A stretch of DNA of 41,211 nucleotides from Anaerolineae bacterium (GTDB taxonomy: Bacteria; Chloroflexota; Anaerolineae; Promineifilales; Promineifilaceae). The stretch covers positions 1 through 41,211 of the forward strand of contig JANTHP010000002.1 in the NCBI GenBank assembly GCA_024762395.1, given 5' to 3'. Positions 8,119-16,306 of the stretch are shown piece by piece. Under the pieces are notes generated by a model. That model did no database searches and was not told where the DNA came from. It saw only the letters and a list, made by a program, of their open reading frames with translations. Both the position numbers and the translations under genes were made by a program. Within the stretch, counting starts at the first letter, position 1; each line of letters opens with the position of its first letter.

Positions 8119-11100
8119 GACACAAATTTTTAGCGGCTGCGTTGGCATTGGCCTTCGCAGCCGCTTTGCCGCTGCTGGTGGGGCCGGGCTTGCTGAACAC
8201 GCGGGGCGGCGGCGACAGTCCGTTTTTGTTACAGCGGCTGCAACAGTTGGAAACGGCCGTTCTCGAAGGCCACTTCCCCGTTCGCTGGATGCCGGATGCC
8301 AATTACGGCTACGGCTACCCCTTTTTCAACTACTACGCCCCGCTCTCAATTTACATAACGCTGATTTTTCGGCTCATCGGCTTTAGTTACGTCAGTTCCA
8401 TTCAACTGTCCCAGTTAGCCGGATTCCTCACTGCCGCCTGGGGCATGTTCCATCTGGCGCGGCGTTGGTTCAAAAACGAATGGGCGGGGTTACTTGCCGC
8501 CGCCGCCTACACTTTCGCCCCCTTCCACATGGTCAACGTCTACACGCGCGGCGACTCGCTGGCCGAATTTTGGGCGATGGCGTTTTATCCATTGGTCATT
8601 TTGGCGGCAGAAGGCGTGGCGAGTGGCGAGTGGCGAGTGACAAGTAGATGGCAACGAGTGGCGATGTTGGCGTTAGCGTATGCAGGTTTAATTCTCAGCC
8701 ACAACATCTCAGCCTTGATTTTCTCACCCTTTCTCCTCCTCTACATCCTTCTCCTCTGGGCGCGTCATTCACAATTCACAATCCACAATTCACGATTCAC
8801 AATCCACAATTCGTCATTCATCATTCATTATTCCGCCGCTCTCCTCCTCGCCTTCGCCCTCTCCGCCTGGTTCTTCGTCCCCGCCATTCTGGAAAAATCG
8901 CTGGCCCAGCTTGGCCCGGTCACAGAAGGCTATTTCCATTTTAGCAACCATTTTCGCAGCGGCGATTTGGTGCAGCGCTCATTTTTGTTCGATTACAACC
9001 CGGACGGCGGCGCGGCGTTTGCGATGGGATTGGTGCAGACAGTTACGGCCGTTCTCGGCCTCATCGCGCTTTATATAAATCGGAGGCGGGAAGCACGGAT
9101 AAACGCGGACAACACCCTTTCACCACTTCACCTCTTCATCCCCCTCTCCCTCCTCATCGCCACCTTCATGATCACACCGCCCTCCCAATGGTTGTGGGAA
9201 CATTTGCCGCTGCTGCCGTTCACCCAATTCCCCTGGAGGTTCCTGTCGGTGCAGGCGTTTGCGGCGGCGCTGGCGGCCGGCGGACTGGCTTTGCTGCCCT
9301 GGAGACGGGCAATTGCGCCGCTTGGCGTTGCCCTGCTTGCTGCCGCGGGGCTGGGCAGCTTGCAAACGGATTATCTTGTTTTAGGCGATGGCGATGTAAC
9401 GGCCGTTCACCTGGCCCAATACGAATGGTTTACCGGCAACATCGGCACAACCGTCAGCGCCGAATACTTGCCCCACACCGTCCGGCCTCGCCCCTACACC
9501 AGCCAATGGCTGGCAGCCGGCCAGCGCGACGCCGTCCGCGCCCTCTCCGGCGAGCTGCTCTCCGCCCGGCGGACGAATGAACGGATGACGCGGCAAATCT
9601 GGCAAGTGGAAACGGCCGTTCCCGCCACCCTCGTCTTCCCCACCATGCAGTGGCCCGGCTGGGTGGGCGAGATTGATGGGGAGCGGGTGGCGATACGGCC
9701 GTCGCCCGGTTCCGGCCTCATCACGCTGGATGTGCCGGCTGGCGCTCACGCCATCACCCTAAAGTTAACGCGCACGCCGGTTCGGTTGGCAGCAGAGTTA
9801 CTCTCTTTAATCGCGCTTGCGGTTACAATCTGGCTAATTATCAGAGATTGGAGATTGGAGACTGGAGATGGATGGCCCAAGCTCAAAAGTCGCCAATCTC
9901 TAGTCTCCAGTCTCCTTATCATCATACTCATCATCGGCCTGCGCCTATGGCCGGAACACGCCCTGCCCGCCGATGATTTAACCTGGGATTTTGCCCAAAT
10001 GGGCTACCTGCACCACGACGAAACGATTCGATTTAGCAACGGTGCGGTTTTGGCCGGTTACGCCATCAACAATGAAGAGATTATTGCCGGGGAAACGGCC
10101 GTCATCACCCTGAACTGGCAAGCAAGCGGTAACTTTGCGGCAGCGCTGGCTCTGACCACGCCCGCCAAGCCGCGCCATCCGCAAGCCGCACTGCTGACGG
10201 AACAAACGCAGCCGCTACAAATCGGAACGGCCGTCTACCGGCTCACCATCCCCGAAAATGCGCCGCCGGGGCTTTATGTGCCGCGATTAGTCGTGGAAAA
10301 TAGCAGCGCCCTCATGCCCTCCGGCAGAACGCGGGGAGATTTATATTTGCGGCCGATTCGGATTTTGGCGGCAGTCACCCATCACCAGGAAACAGACAAC
10401 GGACAGTTGGATGTTCGCGCCATACAGGCAAAGCCGCGTGATGGGGTGTTGGCTGTGCAGTTGACCTGGTGGACGGGGCGGCCCATCAGCCAAAATTACA
10501 ATGTGTCGCTGCGGCTGCTGGATGGAAATGGCGCGATTGCGGCTCAGTTTGACACGCAGCCGGGCTACGGCTTCCTGCCCAGCAGCGGCTGGCCAGTTGG
10601 CGCATGGGTCAATGATTGGCTGACGATTGAGCTGCCCGCGCCGGAAAACGCACCCTATGCGCTAACGGCCGCTTTGTACGATGTGGAAACGGGCGAAGTT
10701 GTCCTGACGCGGCGGCTGGGCGCGCTGGATGAAGCGTTGGCGTTTGTCGCGCAAGAGCCGATTTTCGCTTTACCCGATGGCATTACAAGGGAAACGGCCG
10801 TTTTCCAGGCCAATGCCGCGCCCCTCATCCAACTGGAAGGCTACACCCAACAAGCGAACAGCCTCACCCTCTACTGGCGCGCCCTGGCAAAAATGCCCAC
10901 TAACTATACCCGCTTCGTCCATCTGGTTGATCCTGCCAGCGGCAGCATTATCGCCCAGGCAGATGGCTACACGCAGGGAAACAGCTACCCCACCAGCCAA
11001 TGGCAGCCGGGCGAAATCATCGCCGACACGGTTCCCAACCTGCCGGCTGGCGATTATGCTGTTTTTGTTGGGTTTTATGAGAATTTAGGCGATGCGTGGC

Positions 11101-11174
11101 CCCGGCTGACGGCCGTTGACCCCAATGGCAATCCCATCCCGGATAACAGAAAACAATTAACAATCAACAGATAA
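8067..11174 (+). CDS. Large polytopic membrane protein, PTPS-related-domain type
   Basis: PVRWMPDANYGYGYPFFNYYAPLSIYITLIFRLIGFSYVSSIQLSQLAGFLTAAWGMFHLARRWF is typical of 6-pyruvoyl-tetrahydropterin-synthase-related membrane proteins; long extracytoplasmic C-terminal half. Confidence 0.65.
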   Translation: MNKYITHHASRITHHVSRHKFLAAALALAFAAALPLLVGPGLLNTRGGGDSPFLLQRLQQLETAVLEGHFPVRWMPDANYGYGYPFFNYYAPLSIYITLIFRLIGFSYVSSIQLSQLAGFLTAAWGMFHLARRWFKNEWAGLLAAAAYTFAPFHMVNVYTRGDSLAEFWAMAFYPLVILAAEGVASGEWRVTSRWQRVAMLALAYAGLILSHNISALIFSPFLLLYILLLWARHSQFTIHNSRFTIHNSSFIIHYSAALLLAFALSAWFFVPAILEKSLAQLGPVTEGYFHFSNHFRSGDLVQRSFLFDYNPDGGAAFAMGLVQTVTAVLGLIALYINRRREARINADNTLSPLHLFIPLSLLIATFMITPPSQWLWEHLPLLPFTQFPWRFLSVQAFAAALAAGGLALLPWRRAIAPLGVALLAAAGLGSLQTDYLVLGDGDVTAVHLAQYEWFTGNIGTTVSAEYLPHTVRPRPYTSQWLAAGQRDAVRALSGELLSARRTNERMTRQIWQVETAVPATLVFPTMQWPGWVGEIDGERVAIRPSPGSGLITLDVPAGAHAITLKLTRTPVRLAAELLSLIALAVTIWLIIRDWRLETGDGWPKLKSRQSLVSSLLIIILIIGLRLWPEHALPADDLTWDFAQMGYLHHDETIRFSNGAVLAGYAINNEEIIAGETAVITLNWQASGNFAAALALTTPAKPRHPQAALLTEQTQPLQIGTAVYRLTIPENAPPGLYVPRLVVENSSALMPSGRTRGDLYLRPIRILAAVTHHQETDNGQLDVRAIQAKPRDGVLAVQLTWWTGRPISQNYNVSLRLLDGNGAIAAQFDTQPGYGFLPSSGWPVGAWVNDWLTIELPAPENAPYALTAALYDVETGEVVLTRRLGALDEALAFVAQEPIFALPDGITRETAVFQANAAPLIQLEGYTQQANSLTLYWRALAKMPTNYTRFVHLVDPASGSIIAQADGYTQGNSYPTSQWQPGEIIADTVPNLPAGDYAVFVGFYENLGDAWPRLTAVDPNGNPIPDNRKQLTINR

Positions 11175-11276
11175 CAATCAACACCTTTCCGTTAACCGTT
11201 CACTGTTCACTGTTAACCGTTCACTGTTAACCGTTCACCGTTCACCGTTCACCGTTCACTGCCCACTGTTTTCACT
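11154..11276. repeat. Heptanucleotide-period degenerate tandem array
   Basis: aacaatt aacaatc aacagat aacaatc aacacct ttccgtt aaccgtt cactgtt cactgtt aaccgtt cactgtt aaccgtt caccgtt caccgtt caccgtt cactgcc cactgtt. Confidence 0.85.
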
Positions 11277-11733
11277 CTGTTTCTACAAACTTCACCGCCC
11301 GCGCAATGCTGTTCTTGGGGCTAACCTTAAACTGCACGTCGGCTAATTTACCGGCCTCGTCCACGACAAAATGAGAGCGGATGATGCCCATGTAGGAACG
11401 GCCGTACATCTTCTTCTCGCCCCACACCCCATACGCCTCCGCCGCCTCATGCTCCGGATCCGACAGCAGCAGGTAAGGGAACCCCTCTTTGGCCCGCCAT
11501 CTGGCTAACTTTTCCGGCGAATCCGGGCTGACGCCCAACACCGTTGCCCCATGCGCTTCAATCGTGGGGAAATTATCGCGGAAACCGCACGCCTGCGTCG
11601 TACACCCCGGCGTCGCCGCTTTGGGATAGAAAAACAGAATCACTTTCTGCCCGCGAAAATCAGATAGTTTCACCGGCTGGCCTTCATCGGAAAGTAGTTC
11701 AAATTCGGGGGCTGCATCACCAATAGTTAACAT
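11272..11733 (-). CDS. bcp: Thioredoxin-dependent peroxiredoxin, BCP/PrxQ type
   Basis: DFRGQKVILFFYPKAATPGCTTQACGFRDNF; KMYGRSYMGIIRSHFVVDEAGKL. Confidence 0.9.
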   Translation of the reverse strand: MLTIGDAAPEFELLSDEGQPVKLSDFRGQKVILFFYPKAATPGCTTQACGFRDNFPTIEAHGATVLGVSPDSPEKLARWRAKEGFPYLLLSDPEHEAAEAYGVWGEKKMYGRSYMGIIRSHFVVDEAGKLADVQFKVSPKNSIARAVKFVETE

Positions 11734-11752
11734 AAATCACTCCATGAATGTA

Positions 11753-11900
11753 GAACGATTTGGCAAAGGGTGCATTTCAAATGAGTTGAGAAAAGTGCGT
11801 GTATCGGGAATTGGAATTCCCGAAACGTTGAGCCAAGTATCGGGAATTCCAATTCCCGATACATCAACTGAGATGAAACACACCCTTTGGCAAATCGTTC
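11753..11900. mobile_element. MITE-like non-coding element, about 148 bp, about 37-bp imperfect terminal inverted repeats and two internal hairpins
   Basis: Left end gaacgatttggcaaagggtgcatttcaaatgagttga; right-end reverse complement gaacgatttgccaaagggtgtgtttcatctcagttga (31/37 by eye); internal tcgggaattggaattcccga and tcgggaattccaattcccga; second copy at window start. Confidence 0.75.
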
Positions 11901-11958
11901 CAATACGGTTTTGGTCATTGTATCCACGAACCAATTCGCCACCAAATTTACTCATCAA

Positions 11959-13371
11959 TCACGCATCTCGTTCCGCGCGGCGTTTTGCCAACTCCTGCCG
12001 TATCGCCTGGTGCCGCGCCCGGCTCAATGGGTAACGCCAGGCCGCCATCACCGAAAACAGCAGCATGATGGCCGGTAAACCGCCCACAAAGAACCGCAAA
12101 GCCAACAAGGCGCTTTCTGGCTGGGCAATGTAAACGCTGCCGGTGGTGCTGCTAATGAATCCGGTCAACCCAAGTATTTGCCCCACAATGAAAATGGCAA
12201 CGGCCGATGCCATTTTGCGGAAAAAGACGAGGTAACCGGCATAAATCCCTTCGCGCCGTTTGCCGGTTTTTAGCTCGTCGGCCTCAACCACATCGGCCAC
12301 AATGGCCCAGGGAACGACGTTGGCCGCGCCAAACCCCATCCCGGCAAACACAGACGCCAACAAAATCCAGTTTTGGCCGCCGGGCGGAACCTGGGCGATG
12401 ATAAGCAGGGTCACCGCCATGAGGGACATGCTGCCGATGTAGGTGTTGCGTTTACCAAAACGACGCATCAATTTAACGACGACGGGCATGGAAAGGAAGG
12501 CCACCCCCATCACAACGGCCAAAACCAGGTTGTCTAAGCCGGGAGCAACGCGCACGTAATCAATCAAAAAACGCACGAATACGATAAGTATCACGTCTAC
12601 GGTAGCGAAGCTGAGTAAGTAGATGATGGCTCCCAGGCGAAACGGCCGATTGCTGAAAACCTCGCGGAATGTTTGGTACGGCCGTATCGGGTCACTGTCG
12701 GGCGCGCGCTTTGGCTCCTCGATATGCCGGAACAAAATCAGTAAAGGAACGGCCATCGTCACGCCCCAAATGGCTGCCGCCAGCGCGTACCCGGCCCGAA
12801 TGCCATCAGCGCCGCCGCCAAACCAGCCGCCAAACAGATTTTCGGCCAGCAGCTTAAACAATCCGGCCGTCACCATCGCCGCGAAAATGGAAACGCTCAT
12901 CCGCCAACCGGCCAATGAGCCACGCTCGTCGTAATCTTCGCTCAATTCCGGCGTCAGCGCGGTATAGGGAACGTTGACGAGGGTGTAAAGGGTGTCAAAA
13001 ATGAGGAAAACGGCCGCGTAGTAAACGGCCAGCCCCGCCCGGCTTTGGATGGGCGGCACGTAAAACATGAAGAAGAAGGTCAGGCCAAAGGGGATGGCGC
13101 CAAAGAGGAGAAACGGCCGTCGCCTGCCCCAGCGCGTGTTCAAACGGTCGCTAATCATCCCCACCAACGGATCATTGATGCTGTCCCAGATTTTGCCCAC
13201 CAGCGCCACCGTCCCCGCCAATCCAGGGCCAATCCCCACCACATTTGTCAGGAAAATGAACCAGAACGCATTACGCGCCGTCGTCGCCGCCGAGGTCCCC
13301 CAATCGCCCAACCCGTAGATGAATTTTGTTTTGCGCGGCAGTTCTGTGGTTGTAATCTGGTCATCTTGCAT
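11959..13371 (-). CDS. MFS transporter, glycoside-pentoside-hexuronide (GPH) symporter family; likely start MQDDQITTTEL inside ORF 11959..13470
   Basis: LPRKTKFIYGLGDWGTSAATTARNAFWFIFLTNVVGIGPGLAGTVALVGKIWDSINDPLVGMISDRLNTRWGRRRPFLLFGAIPFGLTFFFMF. Confidence 0.9.
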   Translation of the reverse strand: MQDDQITTTELPRKTKFIYGLGDWGTSAATTARNAFWFIFLTNVVGIGPGLAGTVALVGKIWDSINDPLVGMISDRLNTRWGRRRPFLLFGAIPFGLTFFFMFYVPPIQSRAGLAVYYAAVFLIFDTLYTLVNVPYTALTPELSEDYDERGSLAGWRMSVSIFAAMVTAGLFKLLAENLFGGWFGGGADGIRAGYALAAAIWGVTMAVPLLILFRHIEEPKRAPDSDPIRPYQTFREVFSNRPFRLGAIIYLLSFATVDVILIVFVRFLIDYVRVAPGLDNLVLAVVMGVAFLSMPVVVKLMRRFGKRNTYIGSMSLMAVTLLIIAQVPPGGQNWILLASVFAGMGFGAANVVPWAIVADVVEADELKTGKRREGIYAGYLVFFRKMASAVAIFIVGQILGLTGFISSTTGSVYIAQPESALLALRFFVGGLPAIMLLFSVMAAWRYPLSRARHQAIRQELAKRRAERDA

Positions 13372-13423
13372 TAAATGTATCCTGGCTCTTTGGGAATTGA
13401 TGGGAGTAATCATGGCATCATGC

Positions 13424-13502
13424 GTAATGCGTAATGCGTAATGCGTAACCAGAGGCAGGCCCCGCATCACGCATTGCGCATCACGAATTACGGATTACGG
13501 TA
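13424..13502. repeat. Heptanucleotide-period array with inverted arms
   Basis: gcgtaat x3 ... gcatcacgcattgcgcatcacgaattacggattacgg. Confidence 0.8.
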
Positions 13503-13648
13503 AACCCCACAAAATCCAAAAGACCCTTTATCCTTTGGCCCCAACAGTATTACAACACCGCTTAGTGCATAGAGTAACGGGAACTTTCCACGCTGGGACG
13601 ACGTCTATAAAACACGATACCACAAAAAACAAGATTCGGAGGTGCGAA

Positions 13649-13963
13649 ATGCCAACTTTTTATATGACGTTTTGGTCAATTGTCATCATCGGGGCGTTGG
13701 GCGTGCGGCATTGGCGGCAGTGGGGGCACATTTTGGTCATTACGCTGATTACGGCGCTTATCTTGATTTTGAGCCAGAGTTTGTTTATTCAGCTTGCCAT
13801 CTCCGCCGGGGTAGACCCCAGTCAGGCGCTGACGAATCCTTCGGCGTTTATGTCCAGCGGCCCATTGGGTTGGCTGGCGCTGTTGGTGATGCCTTGCGGC
13901 TGGTTGGGGCCTTTTATTGGTTCTAATTTGGTTCAGCGGTGGCAGCGTGGTTTTGAGGGGTAG
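13649..13963 (+). CDS. Small membrane protein of unknown function
   Basis: MPTFYMTFWSIVIIGALG..., ggaggt RBS at 13637-13642, hydrophobic segments; the upstream part of ORF 13535..13963 is probably non-coding. Confidence 0.6.
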   Translation: MPTFYMTFWSIVIIGALGVRHWRQWGHILVITLITALILILSQSLFIQLAISAGVDPSQALTNPSAFMSSGPLGWLALLVMPCGWLGPFIGSNLVQRWQRGFEG

Positions 13964-14043
13964 AAAAAATTCTGATAATTGACAATTAAACGGCGCTGAT
14001 TGATAATGAAGATACAGATTGATGCTTGTTATAGGAGAGCAAT

Positions 14044-14607
14044 ATGTTTGTTCAGGTAGAACGGCGATTGTTTACCGTATCTGATTATCATCAAATGGCG
14101 CAAACGGGCATTTTGACTGCCGACGATCGGGTAGAACTAATTCAGGGGGAAATTATTGCTATGAGTCCAATCGGCGTTCGTCATGCAGCTTGCATTGCTC
14201 GTTTAACTGACCTTTTCACCTTTCATTTTCGCGGTCAAACTATTGTTAGCGTACAAAATCCGGTACGCTTGAACGAGATGTCGGAACCTGAGCCGGATGT
14301 GATGCTGCTTAAATACCGGGACGATTACTATGCCAAAGAAACACCGACGGGGAATGATGTTTTGCTGGCTGTGGAAGTTTCTGATTCTACGTTTGCCTAT
14401 GACAAATCTATAAAATTACCTTTGTACGCACAGGCCAATATCCCGGAAGTTTGGATTATCAATTTGGTGGACAATGTGATTGAAGTTCATCATACGCCCA
14501 AAGACAACCGGTACGCGCAAAGTCGGAAAGCCTATTGGGAAGATACGGTTACGGCCGTTTCCTTTCCCGACGTTCAGTTTATAACCAAAGAACTCATCGG
14601 TTCATGA
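14044..14607 (+). CDS. Uma2-family (DUF820) restriction-endonuclease-fold protein
   Basis: FTVSDYHQMAQTGILTADDRVELIQGEIIAMSPIGVRHA...EPEPDVMLLKYRDDYY...LLAVEVSDSTFAYDKSIKLPLYAQANIPEVWIINL. Confidence 0.9.
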   Translation: MFVQVERRLFTVSDYHQMAQTGILTADDRVELIQGEIIAMSPIGVRHAACIARLTDLFTFHFRGQTIVSVQNPVRLNEMSEPEPDVMLLKYRDDYYAKETPTGNDVLLAVEVSDSTFAYDKSIKLPLYAQANIPEVWIINLVDNVIEVHHTPKDNRYAQSRKAYWEDTVTAVSFPDVQFITKELIGS

Positions 14608-14625
14608 TAGGCGCTGTCGTTTTTC

Positions 14626-15168
14626 TTATCGCCCGCCAAATAACCCCAACGCAAAGCGCAAAAGAGCGCGGAACAACCATTTTCCTACCCCCAATCGCGG
14701 CGCAACAGTGAGACTTTCCTCCATCCGCATCATCGCGTTCACCCACTGACCCTGACGCAAACGCAGCAAACTCAACGCTCGTAAAACCTGGCTTTGCTTG
14801 TCCCGGTCGTTGTGTTGGGCAAACAGGGCGGCGGCCTGGCTGTAACTACGAGCGGCCTCGGCGCGTTGTTTTCGGGCGGCGTACAAATCGCCCAGGTTGG
14901 CTAAGGTTTGGGCTTGCCGGTTGGTGTCTCCCATTTTTTTGAAGATGGCGGCGGCTTGTTGGAGGGTGGTAACGGCCGTTTTCCACTCCCCCCTCACCCG
15001 ATAAATAACGCCCATGTTATTCAACATTTCAGCCCGGCCTGGTTCGTCATTTTGAGCGGCATAGAGGGAGACGGCCGTTTCAAACGCCGCCAACGCCCCA
15101 TCATAATCCCCCCGCTGGAACAAAACCAACCCCTTCTCCTTCAACGCTTCCGGGTTTTGCTCACTCAT
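14626..15168 (-). CDS. Tetratricopeptide repeat protein
   Basis: Repeated TPR text: ALAAFETAVSLYAAQNDEPGRAEMLNNMGVIYRVRGEW / AAAIFKKMGDTNRQAQTLANLGDLYAARKQ. Confidence 0.85.
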   Translation of the reverse strand: MSEQNPEALKEKGLVLFQRGDYDGALAAFETAVSLYAAQNDEPGRAEMLNNMGVIYRVRGEWKTAVTTLQQAAAIFKKMGDTNRQAQTLANLGDLYAARKQRAEAARSYSQAAALFAQHNDRDKQSQVLRALSLLRLRQGQWVNAMMRMEESLTVAPRLGVGKWLFRALLRFALGLFGGR

Positions 15169-15262
15169 CGCACCATCTCCCTAAACAAAAATGGCAGCAA
15201 TAGCTGCCATCACGTTTCACGCATCACTGCCTGCCCTGAGTAAAATCGAAGGGCATCACGTC

Positions 15263-15940
15263 TTAAAAAGTAATATCCAAGATATTCTCCGCCACCTGCC
15301 GCAGCTTCTCCACATCCATTTCACTCAACTTCTTCGCCGTTTCCAAATAGCGGATATTAGTCGGTTTCAACAAAAAATCCTGCATCTCCGGTTCCAATTG
15401 TCCAAACTGCTTGTTCCACTTCTGCGCCGCCTCATGCCGACCCAGCGGGCCATGCAGTTCCACAAACTGATCAACACCGGCCCCCAACGCCTGGCACAAC
15501 TGCTCCAAATGCAAATAAGGCACAGGCGTCCGGCCAGATTCATACGCTTGAATCAATGCCACATCCTCCCCCAACGCATCCGCCAACTCCTGATGCGTTA
15601 CCTGAGCCTTCAAACGCAATTGACGCAGTAACACGCCAATCACCCGATGTCGCAAAGAAATCATCCGACTAAAATCCGGCGTTTCCTCAGATTCCAGCGT
15701 CTCAGTTCCCCAAAAATGACCCATCGGCACATCCAGAAAAATAGCTAACGCCTCCAACTCCGGCAAAGAAACGACCCGTTCCCCCTGTTCTGCCTGAACA
15801 AACTGCTCCGGTGTAAACCCAACAACCTCAGCGCATTCATCAATAGAGCGGCCAGCATACTCTCTTGCGTCTTGGATCAAAAGACCCAGCATCTTTGCTC
15901 GCCGATTGTTTTCTCTTTCACTCATCGCAATGTTCTCCAA
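15263..15940 (-). CDS. Transcriptional regulator with two XRE-type HTH domains
   Basis: LGLLIQDAREYAGRSIDECAEVVGFTPEQFVQAEQGERVVSLPELEALAIFLDVP and IGVLLRQLRLKAQVTHQELADALGEDVALIQAYESGRTPVPYLHLEQLCQALG. Confidence 0.8.
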   Translation of the reverse strand: MENIAMSERENNRRAKMLGLLIQDAREYAGRSIDECAEVVGFTPEQFVQAEQGERVVSLPELEALAIFLDVPMGHFWGTETLESEETPDFSRMISLRHRVIGVLLRQLRLKAQVTHQELADALGEDVALIQAYESGRTPVPYLHLEQLCQALGAGVDQFVELHGPLGRHEAAQKWNKQFGQLEPEMQDFLLKPTNIRYLETAKKLSEMDVEKLRQVAENILDITF

Positions 15941-16046
15941 AAGACAGTTCGATCAAACAGCGTCCTTCCGTTATGTTTACCTTCTACTACTCGACGTAAT
16001 CTTAGCATAACCATGTAGGATTCACAACTGATGCCGGATTACAACA

Positions 16047-16145
16047 GTAATTCCAATTCTGGAAATACATACTGGTAGGAGCGGGATGGTCGTTCGGCAA
16101 GACCCTCGAACAACCATCCCGCTCCTACGCCAGAATTGGAATTGC
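16047..16145. repeat. About 99-bp nested inverted-repeat (REP/hairpin-like) element
   Basis: Outer arms gtaattccaattctgg / ccagaattggaattgc; inner arms gtaggagcgggatggtcgttcg / cgaacaaccatcccgctcctac. Confidence 0.8.
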
Positions 16146-16164
16146 CACTTTGATGCAAAAAAAT

Positions 16165-16193
16165 TTGACATTCAAGGAAAAATCCTTTAGGAT
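16165..16193 (+). promoter_or_regulatory. Candidate sigma70-type promoter for the glutamine synthetase gene
   Basis: TTGACA (16165-16170), 17-nt spacer, TAGGAT (16188-16193); the spacer contains aaggaaaaatcctt, a short inverted repeat. Confidence 0.55.
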
Positions 16194-16227
16194 AGAAATC
16201 GCAAAATAAAATAACTGTAAGGTCAAG

Positions 16228-16272
16228 ATGCCTCCATTATGCCCATTGTGGTGTATGCGGAGGCATTTTTTT
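16228..16272 (+). terminator. Terminator-like hairpin inside the 5' leader of the glutamine synthetase gene (candidate attenuator)
   Basis: atgcctcc ... ggaggcat followed by ttttttt, between the candidate promoter and ATG at 16307 (gggag RBS at 16291). Confidence 0.6.
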
Positions 16273-16306
16273 GTTGGCCTCAATTCAATAGGGAGAATAC
16301 AATAAA

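Noticed and set aside
11154-11276. Heptamer arrays as a possible degenerate CRISPR or minisatellite gene
   Set aside because: Units are 7 nt with no spacers, and no cas-like gene is present; better described as STRR-like arrays.
11727-12034. Short ORFs 11727..11945, 11737..11958, 11744..12034 across the MITE-like element
   Set aside because: They arise from reading through the inverted repeats (GIGIPDT/GIPIPDT text) and differ by orientation; no sign of a real product.
14044-14607. Uma2-family protein as evidence of a defence island or restriction system
   Set aside because: Uma2/DUF820 proteins are widespread and stand alone here; no methyltransferase or other defence gene is nearby.
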